Of a stretch of DNA of 64,000 nucleotides, positions 16,877 through 24,726 are shown piece after piece. The DNA lies in assembly GCF_001665295.1 (NCBI RefSeq), contig NZ_LZSE01000036.1, positions 1 through 64,000 on the forward strand. The letters run 5' to 3'. The notes under the pieces are model-generated. The model saw nothing but the letters and a program-made list of their open reading frames with translations, ran no database searches and was not told where the DNA came from. The position numbers and the translations under genes were made by a program. Every line of letters starts with the position of its first letter. Position 1 is the first letter of the stretch. The DNA is from Mycobacterium sp. 1554424.7 (GTDB lineage Bacteria; Actinomycetota; Actinomycetes; Mycobacteriales; Mycobacteriaceae).

Positions 16877-19402
16877 CTACTCGACGCTGACGGCCTCGAT
16901 GATGTTGAGCCGCGCCGCGCGCCGCGCGGGCGGCACCGACCCGAGCAGGCTGATCGCCAGCGCGCCGAGCGCGAACGCGCACGCCGTCCACCCGGGCCGG
17001 AAGGCGACCTGGAAGTTCATCATGTCGCCGCTGACCAGGCTGAACAGCCACTGGTCCGTCATCCCGAACGCCAGCCCCAGCGCGCCGCCGACGACCCCGA
17101 TGCCGGTCGCCTCGGCCAGCACCGTCCGAAGGATGGACCGCCGGCTGGACCCCATCGCCCGCAGCACGCCGATTTCGCGGCGCCTTTCCAGTACGGACAG
17201 CGTCAGCGTGTTGAGCAGGGCGACCCCGGCCACCAGCACGACGATGATCCACACGGCGTTCGCGATGAACATGCTCTGGTGCATCGGGGCCTCGAGCCCG
17301 GCCAGCTTGGCGCCCCCGTCGTAGACGTAGTTGGGCGCCGGCACCACGCGGCGCACGTCGGCGAGGAGCCGGCCGGTGTCCGCGCCCGGAGCCGCGGCGA
17401 TCTCCAGCGTGGTCGTCACCGGGCGGTCGAACCACGCGCGCAGTTGCTCCAGGCCCATCCCGACGGTGCCGATGACCGTCGAGAAGTACGGCACCAGCGC
17501 CAGCACCGTGGTCTGCCGCACGCCGTGCGGTGTCTGCATCCGCAATTGCCCGCCGACCCGAACGCGCAGCGTCTTGCCGAGGTTCTGCGACAGCACCACG
17601 CCGCTCCCTTCGAGCACCTGGTCGCGGATCCGCCGATCGAGCGCGCGGTACAGGGGATCGGCCGTACCGGGTGACAGGCCGTCGAGCATGACCCGGGTCC
17701 CGCTCACCTCGGCGAAGCCCAGCGCACCCTCGGTGACGCGTGCGACCCCCGGCAACGCGGCCACCTTCTGCGAAAGGCCTTGTGGCAGAGGGTCGGTGGG
17801 GTAGCTGTCGGGGGAGTTCGCGCTCACCCAGACCGGGACGCCGGCGACGGGCGCGAAGATGGCCCGCGCGGAACGGATCATGTCGGCGTTGGTTCCCGTG
17901 ATGGTGACGGTGGTGACCACCGCGATGAGAACCGTCATCACCGTGGCCCACACGCGCCGCGGCGCACGCTCGATGGTCGCCGCCGCCAGCGCCCCGACCG
18001 AGCCGAACACCCGCGCCGTCGCGGCGGTGGCGGTGACGATGGGCGCGGTGAGCGCGAATCCGAGCGCCACCTCGGCGGAGAACACCGCCGCCATCGCGAC
18101 GAACGCCAGGACGCCGCGCTGGTTGACGACGACGACGATGGACAGGGCGAAGACCGCGACGGCGCCGACCCCGCTCGCCACGCGCAGCCACCGCGGCACC
18201 CGGTCGGCGGCCGAAACCCCGACGGGCGCCAGCGCCTCGATGGGCGCGACCTTGTACACCTGCCGGGCGGCCATCGCCGATGCCACGACGCTGGTAAGGG
18301 CGGTCGCGGCGACGGCGGCCGGCATCGCGTAGCCCGGCAGCCAATACTCGATGCGAGCCTCCAGCCCCTGGGTCATGGCCGGCGGCAACCGCCCAATCGC
18401 GATGCGCCCCAGCAGAATTCCCAGGGCCGAGCCCAACGCCCCGCCCACGATTCCGAGGAGCGCCGCCTCCGCGAGCATGTCGCGGACGATGGTGGCCCGG
18501 CGGCCCCCGATCGCGCGCAGCATCGAGATCACCGGCCGCCGCTGGGTGATCGCCATGGTCATCGTGGTGTAGATCAGGAAGGCGCCCACCAGCAGGGCGA
18601 CCATCGCGCCCATCAGCGCCATGTAGTTCATCAGCTTGACCCCGTCGCCGGCCCGGGTGGCCCGCATGCTGGGCTCGGCCACGATGGCCCGGCCGTTCAC
18701 CGCGGTGGTGATCGAGGCGCGGACCCGGCCGAGATCGGCGCCGGGTTTGGTGGTGATGAGGATCGAGTCGAGCTGACCCTGGCGCCCGGTGATGTTCTGC
18801 GCCAAGGCAAGTGGGGCAAGGACGTAGTGCCCGCCGTTGAGGGCGGCAGCCTGCTTGCCCCCGAGGACCTCGCCGACGGTCACCGACCGCGACCCCAGCT
18901 CGAACGTGTCACCCTTGGTGTGACCGACGCCGGGTCCGACGCGCACGACGTCCGCCGGACCGGTTGGGCCGGTCGGGTTCGCGGGCGCCCCGGGCGATCC
19001 GCTTTTCAGGGCGTCTTTGAGGGCGCCGCCCAAGGCGGCCAGGCGATCGTCGGCGCCGAACAGCAGCACCGGGCCCGACGACGTGGACACCGTTGTCCGG
19101 ATCATCGGTGCCGCCGTCGCGACCCCGGGCACCGCGGCGACGTCGGCGGCGACGGTCTCGGGAAAGCCCGCGTCGGTGATGCCCGAGACCTCGACCGACG
19201 CGATGCCCGCGACGCCGTCGGCGAGCCGATTGACCGATCCGCTGATCGAGCCGAAGATGCCGAAGACCGCCACCAGATACATTGCCGACACCGCCATTAC
19301 GGCGATGGACGCGATCGTGCGCCGGCGATGCACCGCGAGCTCGCGGAGGCTGAACAAGCGCAGCCGGCTCCCCGCGGCGGCGATCGCCGAGCCGGGTGTC
19401 AC
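16877..19402 (-). CDS. ABC transporter permease, FtsX/MacB-like (two FtsX domains)
   Basis: Permease of 841 aa starting at GTG. A first transmembrane helix follows a basic N-terminus (RRRTIASIAVMAVSAMYLVAVFGIFG), then a large extracytoplasmic domain. Two FtsX-type three-helix clusters come next, in the middle and at the C-terminus (ALLNTLTLSVLERRREIGVLRAMGSSRRSI is the typical second FtsX domain). The duplicated layout matches single-gene homologues of the lipoprotein/antibiotic exporter family. Its GTG overlaps the ATPase stop by 4 nt (GTGA), so the pair is a coupled exporter. The substrate is unknown; mechanotransmission-type export of a lipid or peptide is typical. Confidence 0.93.
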   Translation of the reverse strand: MTPGSAIAAAGSRLRLFSLRELAVHRRRTIASIAVMAVSAMYLVAVFGIFGSISGSVNRLADGVAGIASVEVSGITDAGFPETVAADVAAVPGVATAAPMIRTTVSTSSGPVLLFGADDRLAALGGALKDALKSGSPGAPANPTGPTGPADVVRVGPGVGHTKGDTFELGSRSVTVGEVLGGKQAAALNGGHYVLAPLALAQNITGRQGQLDSILITTKPGADLGRVRASITTAVNGRAIVAEPSMRATRAGDGVKLMNYMALMGAMVALLVGAFLIYTTMTMAITQRRPVISMLRAIGGRRATIVRDMLAEAALLGIVGGALGSALGILLGRIAIGRLPPAMTQGLEARIEYWLPGYAMPAAVAATALTSVVASAMAARQVYKVAPIEALAPVGVSAADRVPRWLRVASGVGAVAVFALSIVVVVNQRGVLAFVAMAAVFSAEVALGFALTAPIVTATAATARVFGSVGALAAATIERAPRRVWATVMTVLIAVVTTVTITGTNADMIRSARAIFAPVAGVPVWVSANSPDSYPTDPLPQGLSQKVAALPGVARVTEGALGFAEVSGTRVMLDGLSPGTADPLYRALDRRIRDQVLEGSGVVLSQNLGKTLRVRVGGQLRMQTPHGVRQTTVLALVPYFSTVIGTVGMGLEQLRAWFDRPVTTTLEIAAAPGADTGRLLADVRRVVPAPNYVYDGGAKLAGLEAPMHQSMFIANAVWIIVVLVAGVALLNTLTLSVLERRREIGVLRAMGSSRRSILRTVLAEATGIGVVGGALGLAFGMTDQWLFSLVSGDMMNFQVAFRPGWTACAFALGALAISLLGSVPPARRAARLNIIEAVSVE

Positions 19403-20142
19403 ACCGTGACCCCCGACCGCTCGTCGGAACTGACCCGGCCGTCCTGCAGCATGATCACCCGATCGGTCGCGGCGGCCGCCTCGGCGTTGTGGGTCACCAT
19501 CACCACCAGCCGGCCGCGGCCGGGCTCGTGGGCCACCTCGCCGAGCAGCGCCAGGATCGACCCGCCCGTCGCGGAATCGAGGTTCCCGGTGGGTTCGTCG
19601 GCCAGGATCAGCGGCGGGTCCATCATCAACGCGCGCGCGACGGCGACCCGCTGCATCTGGCCGCCGGACAGCTCGGCGGGCCTGTGCTCGGTCCGGTTGC
19701 CGAGCCCGACGCGGTCCAACAGCCGAATCGCGTCCGGTTTGGCCCTGCCCAGCCGGACGCCGTCGAGCAATTTCGGTACCGCGACGTTCTCCCACGCCGA
19801 CAGCGTCGGCAGCAGGTTGAAGAACTGAAATACGAAGCCCACGCGGTGGTGGCGAAACTGCGACTGCTGTTCGTCGCTGAGCCGGCCGATCTCGTCGCCG
19901 TCGAATTCGATCGAGCCGGAATCGGGGGAGTCCAACGCCCCCAACAGATGCAACAGGGTGCTTTTGCCCGCGCCCGACGGCCCGACCACCGACACGAAGT
20001 GACCCCCCTCGAGGCGCAGGCTGATTCGGTCGAGGGCCCGCACGGATTGACCGCCGACGCGGTATTCGCGCACCACGTCGCGCAGCTCGATGGCCAGCGG
20101 TTGGTGCCGCGGAGCACTGCCGGTGTCGATCCGTCCGAGCAT
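19399..20142 (-). CDS. ABC transporter ATP-binding protein (LolD/MacB-type)
   Basis: ATPase of 247 aa from the ATG at 20142. Walker A is GPSGAGKST, the signature is LSGGQMQRVAVARAL, Walker B is LILADEPTGNLDS and the H-loop is VTHN. The Q-loop FQFFNLLPTLSAWENV is typical of the LolD/FtsE/MacB class that pairs with FtsX permeases. A longer frame back to 20220 exists, but it would place the TGGTA/TACCA palindrome inside the gene and adds a non-conserved leader. It is translationally coupled to the permease. Confidence 0.93.
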   Translation of the reverse strand: MLGRIDTGSAPRHQPLAIELRDVVREYRVGGQSVRALDRISLRLEGGHFVSVVGPSGAGKSTLLHLLGALDSPDSGSIEFDGDEIGRLSDEQQSQFRHHRVGFVFQFFNLLPTLSAWENVAVPKLLDGVRLGRAKPDAIRLLDRVGLGNRTEHRPAELSGGQMQRVAVARALMMDPPLILADEPTGNLDSATGGSILALLGEVAHEPGRGRLVVMVTHNAEAAAATDRVIMLQDGRVSSDERSGVTV

Positions 20143-20180
20143 GGCCCTCCCCGCGCGCAACCCCGTACCGCAAAAAGCGC

Positions 20181-20195
20181 TGGTATCAGGTACCA
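20181..20195. promoter_or_regulatory. Operator-like inverted repeat upstream of the ABC exporter
   Basis: TGGTA at 20181-20185 and TACCA at 20191-20195 frame a 5-nt centre (TCAGG) whose outer bases partly pair. It lies 39 nt before the ATPase start. Promoter-proximal position and symmetry suggest a repressor site. The regulator is unknown; the nearest TetR gene has its own different palindrome. Confidence 0.4.
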
Positions 20196-20339
20196 CGAGT
20201 CGGCGGCCCGTTCGGTTCATGCGGGCCGACGCGCGGAGCGGGCGCGCTGGGTCAGGCGGCCGCCAGCCCCGGTGACACGCCGGGCGACGACCACACCCTG
20301 GGCCTTTCGCTGGTGCGGACCCCTGGGCCGTTCCGGCGA

Positions 20340-21485
20340 CTAAGACGCGCGAGCGGATCTGTGCCCACCACCGTCGATGGGCTTCGATTCCCGCCTGGCG
20401 CGGAGGAATTGGATGATCAGGTCGGCGGCGCGTTCCGCCCCGTCGCGCTCGCGAATCTGTTCCCCGAGCCGGGCTGCCGCTTGCCGGTAGCTCGGGTTCA
20501 CCAAAACCGTCTGGATTGCCGCCCGGATGCGTTCCGGTCGGGCGTGTTTTCGAAGGAGCAGCCCGGCGCCGACGCGCTCGACCGCTGCGCCGACACGTCG
20601 CTGATCGATGAGCGGGTTTGCCGGCATCACGATCACCGGCACGCCGAAGGACAAGGCGCGCATGGTGGTGCTATGTCCGCCGTGACCGACCACCACCGAT
20701 GCCGTGGCGAGAACGTCGTCGTGGTCGAGCCACGGATGGAGCGATGCGTTGTCGGGAACGCGCAACCCTGTCGCGTCTATGCCCGGCCCGACGGTGACCG
20801 TCGCTCGCACCGGCAGGGGCTCGATGGCTGCCAGGATGTTCTGCAGCATGCGCCGCTGACCGGCGAACGCGCAGGTGCTCAGGCTGACGAGAAGCCGCGG
20901 AATAGGCTGCGCGATGGCCGCTTTCGGAACGCCCTGCCAGGCGACCCCGGTGTGATGAACCGGCGGAGCGCCGCGCACGGGGTCCAGATCGGCTCGTGCG
21001 GTGACGATTTGAAGCGCGTCGCTTCGTTCGGCGCCGAGGGGCGGGATGCCGCGCAGGCGTTGCAACCACCCGATCGGGCTCGAGGCCAGGTCCTGCATGC
21101 AACGGTAGAAGCAGTGCACACAGACGACGGTCGGGATGTCGGCTTTCAGCACCTCGGAGATCCCGGCCGTCAGGATGACGTCGACAACGATCGCGGAAAC
21201 GCCCTGCCGCCGTGCGACATCCACCGCACACCGACCGAGTTCGCGGTCCATCGCCGTCTTGGCGAAGTCGGTCATCATGGCCACCAACGACCGCCTGATC
21301 GTCGGATCGAAACGGTGTCCGGCGCCGAACGGCTGGAAGGCAAAACCAGCCGCCTCGACCTGCGCACGCACCCCCTCATGGCCGAGGAAGGACACCCGCG
21401 CCCCGCGACCTTGCAGGGCGCGGGCGATCGCCAACTGCGGAGGAATGTTTCCGCCACCATCCACCGTGACGAACAAGATCTTCAC
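20340..21485 (-). CDS. UGT-type glycosyltransferase (GT1, macrolide/glycolipid-type)
   Basis: Protein of 381 aa starting at GTG. The N-terminal KILFVTVDGGGNIPPQLAIARAL and the C-terminal donor-binding signature VVVGHGGHSTTMRALSFGVPVIVMPANPLIDQ show the GT-B fold of the MGT/UGT family. These enzymes move a sugar from a nucleotide donor to a hydrophobic acceptor. The GTG overlaps the TetR stop by 4 nt (GTGA), so regulator and transferase are coupled. The ABC exporter genes follow about 200 nt downstream on the same strand, which could couple glycosylation with efflux; that is inference. Confidence 0.88.
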   Translation of the reverse strand: MKILFVTVDGGGNIPPQLAIARALQGRGARVSFLGHEGVRAQVEAAGFAFQPFGAGHRFDPTIRRSLVAMMTDFAKTAMDRELGRCAVDVARRQGVSAIVVDVILTAGISEVLKADIPTVVCVHCFYRCMQDLASSPIGWLQRLRGIPPLGAERSDALQIVTARADLDPVRGAPPVHHTGVAWQGVPKAAIAQPIPRLLVSLSTCAFAGQRRMLQNILAAIEPLPVRATVTVGPGIDATGLRVPDNASLHPWLDHDDVLATASVVVGHGGHSTTMRALSFGVPVIVMPANPLIDQRRVGAAVERVGAGLLLRKHARPERIRAAIQTVLVNPSYRQAAARLGEQIRERDGAERAADLIIQFLRARRESKPIDGGGHRSARAS

Positions 21486-22108
21486 GGCGCCCTCCCCTCG
21501 ATTGCGCACCGCGGCGCCCCGGTGGAGGCCGCCAGAACCGCCTCGGTCATCAGCTGCATCCGGTCGTGGACCTCGTCAACCGACAAACCCCGGTCGAGGC
21601 GGAGCAGCTTCCACGCGTAGACGTCGGTCGCCACAACCAAAGCGTCGATGAGGCGGCAACGGTCTTCGCGGGCCTGTGGCAGGCATGCCTCGAAAACCTC
21701 TTCCACCCACGCACGATGCGCGACCCGACCGGCGTCGCACATGTGTTGCGCCCGCGGATCTTCGTCCTCTTCGGCGAGCACGCCCAGAATCATCGGGCCG
21801 CGGCGCTCGTAGTGCGCGATCAGTGCCGTCAACGACGCGTCGAGGTCGCCCGGCAGCGCCGACCGCTCCGCCACGGCGTCGCGGAACGCGCGTGACCAGG
21901 CCGCCTCGATGAGTGCTTCCCGGCTGCCGAAGTGCCGCAGGATCGTCTTGACCGTCACGCCGGCTCGCTCGGCAACGGGACCCAGCGTGACCGAGAACGA
22001 ACGCTCGGCCGCGAAAGTGTCGATGGCCGCGCTGATAACGGCTTCGCGCGTGGCCGCCTTGGCCTCCCCGCGGGCCCGCATCTCGTATTGCCGCTTTTTC
22101 ATGTCCAT
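21482..22108 (-). CDS. TetR family regulator of the glycosyltransferase
   Basis: Protein of 208 aa from the ATG at 22108 (MDMKKRQYE). The DNA-binding domain is visible as TREAVISAAIDTFAAERSFSVTLGPVAERAGVTVKTILRHFGSREALI. It is coupled to the glycosyltransferase by a GTGA overlap. A perfect 7-bp inverted repeat (22117-22137) sits 8 nt upstream of the start and is the likely autoregulatory operator. A longer frame from a TTG at 22123 would place that operator partly in the gene. Confidence 0.9.
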   Translation of the reverse strand: MDMKKRQYEMRARGEAKAATREAVISAAIDTFAAERSFSVTLGPVAERAGVTVKTILRHFGSREALIEAAWSRAFRDAVAERSALPGDLDASLTALIAHYERRGPMILGVLAEEDEDPRAQHMCDAGRVAHRAWVEEVFEACLPQAREDRCRLIDALVVATDVYAWKLLRLDRGLSVDEVHDRMQLMTEAVLAASTGAPRCAIEGRAP

Positions 22109-22116
22109 ATGAAGGT

Positions 22117-22137
22117 ACGCCAATTAGACTTTGGCGT
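22117..22137. promoter_or_regulatory. TetR operator palindrome
   Basis: ACGCCAA at 22117-22123 and TTGGCGT at 22131-22137 are perfect 7-nt inverted repeats with a 7-nt spacer. The site lies just upstream of the TetR start, between it and the divergent YbjQ-like gene. Size and position fit a TetR-family operator. Confidence 0.6.
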
Positions 22138-22245
22138 CCATGGCGATGGACACAAAAGTTCCGGTGTCCGAGTGCGTTCGCTACCCGTCGGCCCGGGCGC
22201 GGCCGGGCTACGCTGTCCTCCGAACCGGAGGAGGGTCTGAAGACA

Positions 22246-23031
22246 ATGCAACCGAACCCGCTCGACCCAGTCGCCAGCGAACGGCTGTCGCACGCAGGCA
22301 AGGTGTTCACAACCGATCTGTCGATCAACGAATTCGCCTTGTTGCACGGGGCCGGGTTCGAAGCGATCGAGCTCGTGATGGGCGTATCGGTCTATCACGT
22401 GGGCTACCAGTTCACCGGCATCCGGCAGCAATCCGAGCTGCCGGTTCTCACCGAGGCGACGTACCGCGCGCGCTGGAACGCGATGTCGCGGATGCAGGCC
22501 GAGGCCGATTCGCTGGGCGCCGACGGGGTGGTCGGCGTCCGCCTGGACTGGCGCCATCAGGGGGAGGGCGAGCACCTCGAATTCATCGCGGTCGGCACCG
22601 CCGTGCGATACACGGCGAAGCCCGGCGCATATCGGCGCCCCAACGGGCAGGCGTTCACCAGCCACCTGTCCGGCCAGGACCTGACCACGCTATTGCGGTC
22701 CGGTTTCGCCCCCGTCGCCTTCGTGATGGGCAACTGCGTGTTCCACGTTGCCGTGCAAGGGTTTATGCAGATGCTGAAGCAGGCGGGACGCAACGCCGAG
22801 ATGCCGCAATGGACCCAGGGCAGCTACCAATCCCGGGAGCTCGCGATGTCACGCATGCAGAGCGAGGCCGAGCGAGACGGCGCGAACGGCATCGTGGGCG
22901 TGCATTTCGCGATCTCGAATTACGCGTGGGGGCATCACACGGTGGAGTTCTACGTGGCGGGGACGGCGGTGCGGCGCAGCGGCGAGCCGCAGACCCTGAC
23001 GCCGTCGTTCGTTCTGCCGATGAGTGATTGA
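22246..23031 (+). CDS. Heavy-metal-binding-domain (YbjQ/UPF0145-like) protein, duplicated domain
   Basis: Protein of 261 aa made of two related halves. The first contains GFEAIELVMGVSVYHVGYQ and MSRMQAEADSLGADGVVGVRLD; the second contains GFAPVAFVMGNCVFHVAVQ and MSRMQSEAERDGANGIVGVHFA. The A..LGA..VVGV element is the hallmark of the YbjQ family, whose members form pentameric beta assemblies of unknown function. Each half ends with a conserved VGTAVR or AGTAVRR strand. The following small gene begins 2 nt after the stop, so they are probably co-transcribed. Confidence 0.8.
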   Translation: MQPNPLDPVASERLSHAGKVFTTDLSINEFALLHGAGFEAIELVMGVSVYHVGYQFTGIRQQSELPVLTEATYRARWNAMSRMQAEADSLGADGVVGVRLDWRHQGEGEHLEFIAVGTAVRYTAKPGAYRRPNGQAFTSHLSGQDLTTLLRSGFAPVAFVMGNCVFHVAVQGFMQMLKQAGRNAEMPQWTQGSYQSRELAMSRMQSEAERDGANGIVGVHFAISNYAWGHHTVEFYVAGTAVRRSGEPQTLTPSFVLPMSD

Positions 23032-23033
23032 CC

Positions 23034-23411
23034 GTGTTTGACCACGACCGGGTGAGTCACGCCATCGGGTCGGCCTTGTCCGGACCGGGCGGTGTCGCGC
23101 TGGTGGTCAAGGTATTCGGCGGCGTTCCCGGGGTGATCGTCACGCCGGCGCGCCGCGGCCTATTCCGCTCGCAGCCGGAACGGATCCAAATCGGCGACTG
23201 GCGCTACGAAGTGACCCCCGACGGCCGGCTCCTTGCCGCCCACGTGGTGAACGGCGTGGCCATCGCCGAGGAGGTCCTCCCCGCCGGCGCCGTGGGTCCG
23301 CACATCGCCCGCGCGCTGGGGCAACTGGTGAGCGGTTACGGACCGACGATCGTCCCCAACATCGACGCGGCGCTCGAGGCCCTCGACACGGGAGCCGGTC
23401 CCCGCTTCTGA
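23034..23411 (+). CDS. Conserved hypothetical protein
   Basis: Protein of about 125 aa starting at GTG 2 nt after the YbjQ-like gene; a TTG two codons earlier overlaps the previous stop. It has no signal peptide or membrane segment. Visible features are a Gly-rich VALVVKVFGGVPGVIVTPARRG stretch and a region of alternating hydrophobic residues (GRLLAAHVVNGVAIAEEVL). I do not recognise the family. It probably shares a transcript with the gene upstream. Confidence 0.75.
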   Translation: MFDHDRVSHAIGSALSGPGGVALVVKVFGGVPGVIVTPARRGLFRSQPERIQIGDWRYEVTPDGRLLAAHVVNGVAIAEEVLPAGAVGPHIARALGQLVSGYGPTIVPNIDAALEALDTGAGPRF

Positions 23412-23483
23412 CGTCGGACGCCGATGACTTTCGTGCGCGGCGGAGGTCTACACCGATGTCATCCCGGTGAATTGGAGGCGTGC

Positions 23484-24131
23484 ATGCCCGAAGGTGCCAT
23501 CCGCGACGCGCTCTGGTCGGCGGCCCATGTGGAGCGGGCCGCGCTCGCCGACGATCTGGCCGGCCTCGACGATGTGCAATGGGCGCAGCCGTCACTGTGC
23601 GGGCGGTGGACTATCGAGGAGGTGGTCGCCCACCTCACGGCCGCCGCGAGCATCGGTCCACTGCGCTGGTTCGCCAGTGTCGTGGGCGCCCGATTCGACT
23701 TCGACCTGCATAACGAGCGGCGGCTGGCCGAGCACCGGGGCGCGACACCCGCCGAGACGCTCGAGCGGTTCCGGCGGGTCGTCACCAGCACCACCGCGCC
23801 ACTGGGACCGGTCGCCGCATGGCTCGGTGAGGTCGTCGTGCACGCCCAGGACATCCGGCGGCCCCTGGGACTCCCGCACACACCATCCGTGGACACCGTC
23901 ACCGCGGTTGCGGAGTTCTATGCCCGCCGGGACTTTGCCGTACGCAGCCGCAGCGCCATCACCGGTCTGCGCTTGGAGGCGACCGACGGTTCCTTCGCGA
24001 CCGGCGCCGGCCCGCTCGTCAGCGGCACGACCCTGGCGCTGACGATGGCGATGGCGGGGCGCCCGGCCTACTGTGACGATCTGGCCGGCCCGGGCGTACC
24101 GACGCTACGCGCGCGGTGCCCTGCCCGTTGA
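23484..24131 (+). CDS. Mycothiol-dependent maleylpyruvate isomerase/DinB-like family protein
   Basis: Protein of 215 aa. The N-terminal four-helix DinB-like domain carries LDDVQWAQPSLCGRWTIEEVVAHLTAAA, the typical W..PS.C.GW..rdv.aHl signature of the actinobacterial MDMPI/TIGR03083 family. A further His (VVVHAQDIRRPLG) may complete the metal site. Family members are mycothiol-dependent isomerases or transferases. The ATG at 23484 is chosen because GGAGG precedes it by 5 nt; an upstream frame start lacks this. It ends 3 nt from a convergent gene. Confidence 0.88.
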   Translation: MPEGAIRDALWSAAHVERAALADDLAGLDDVQWAQPSLCGRWTIEEVVAHLTAAASIGPLRWFASVVGARFDFDLHNERRLAEHRGATPAETLERFRRVVTSTTAPLGPVAAWLGEVVVHAQDIRRPLGLPHTPSVDTVTAVAEFYARRDFAVRSRSAITGLRLEATDGSFATGAGPLVSGTTLALTMAMAGRPAYCDDLAGPGVPTLRARCPAR

Positions 24132-24134
24132 CCT

Positions 24135-24599
24135 TCAAGTGCCGTCGGTGAGTTGCGTCTGGTCGATCGCCACCACCCACCGGCTGAACCGCCACGCGCC
24201 GTCCCGCTTGACCGCGGTGAACTCGTAGCGCCCGGTTAGGTCGGGGGTGGGCGCGGCGCCGTCGGTGGTGGCGAAGACCTGGACGTAGCAGTGGCCGGTC
24301 GCTTCGCGGTCGCTTTGGCTGGAGAACCAAAACGAATTCAGCGCGTGGCGGCGCTGATTGTTCTCCGCTTTGAACTTCTCCTTCCTGATCGCGAGCAGGC
24401 TCATGACCGCCTCGATATCCGCCGATAGCGGGCGGCCCTCGTGCAGGAGGACGAGCTCCGGCGATTCGGTGAACAGCGCGCGAAAGTCGTCGAGCCGGTT
24501 TTCGTCATAGGTGTAGGCGTAGGCCCCGAACAAGTTGATGATGGCCAGTCGATCGGTGGCATCGAAGTCCACACGCCCGACGTCCCCGTTCATCACCAT
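24135..24599 (-). CDS. NTF2/SnoaL-like protein
   Basis: Protein of about 154 aa. DRLAIINLFGAYAYTYDENRLDDFRALFTES is the helix-rich start of a SnoaL/nuclear-transport-factor-2 alpha+beta barrel, and DLTGRYEFTAVKRDGAWRFSRWVVAID is the usual last strand pair. Such proteins are small dehydratases, isomerases or ligand binders. ATG codons at 24599 and 24593 are both possible. It is divergent from an amidohydrolase and distantly resembles the SnoaL-like protein at 60034-60504. Confidence 0.85.
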   Translation of the reverse strand: MVMNGDVGRVDFDATDRLAIINLFGAYAYTYDENRLDDFRALFTESPELVLLHEGRPLSADIEAVMSLLAIRKEKFKAENNQRRHALNSFWFSSQSDREATGHCYVQVFATTDGAAPTPDLTGRYEFTAVKRDGAWRFSRWVVAIDQTQLTDGT

Positions 24600-24687
24600 T
24601 CGGCCTCCTCGACCTCGAAGACGTTCGCCTCGATGCTGCCATGCGCGACCGCGCCGCCTATCGAGAAAGGTGAGAACGCTGTTGAAT

Positions 24688-24705
24688 GCTTGGTGGGCGC
24701 CAAGC
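24688..24705. promoter_or_regulatory. Inverted repeat upstream of the amidohydrolase
   Basis: GCTTGG at 24688-24693 and CCAAGC at 24700-24705 are perfect 6-nt arms with a 6-nt centre, ending 21 nt before the start codon. It may be an operator or a leader hairpin near the ribosome site (GAGGAGG). Confidence 0.35.
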
Positions 24706-24726
24706 CCGGCCGGCGAGGAGGCTGCC

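Noticed and set aside
17780-19828. 682-codon plus-strand frame opposite the ABC permease
   Set aside because: Composition is typical of a GC-rich antisense shadow and no domain is visible.
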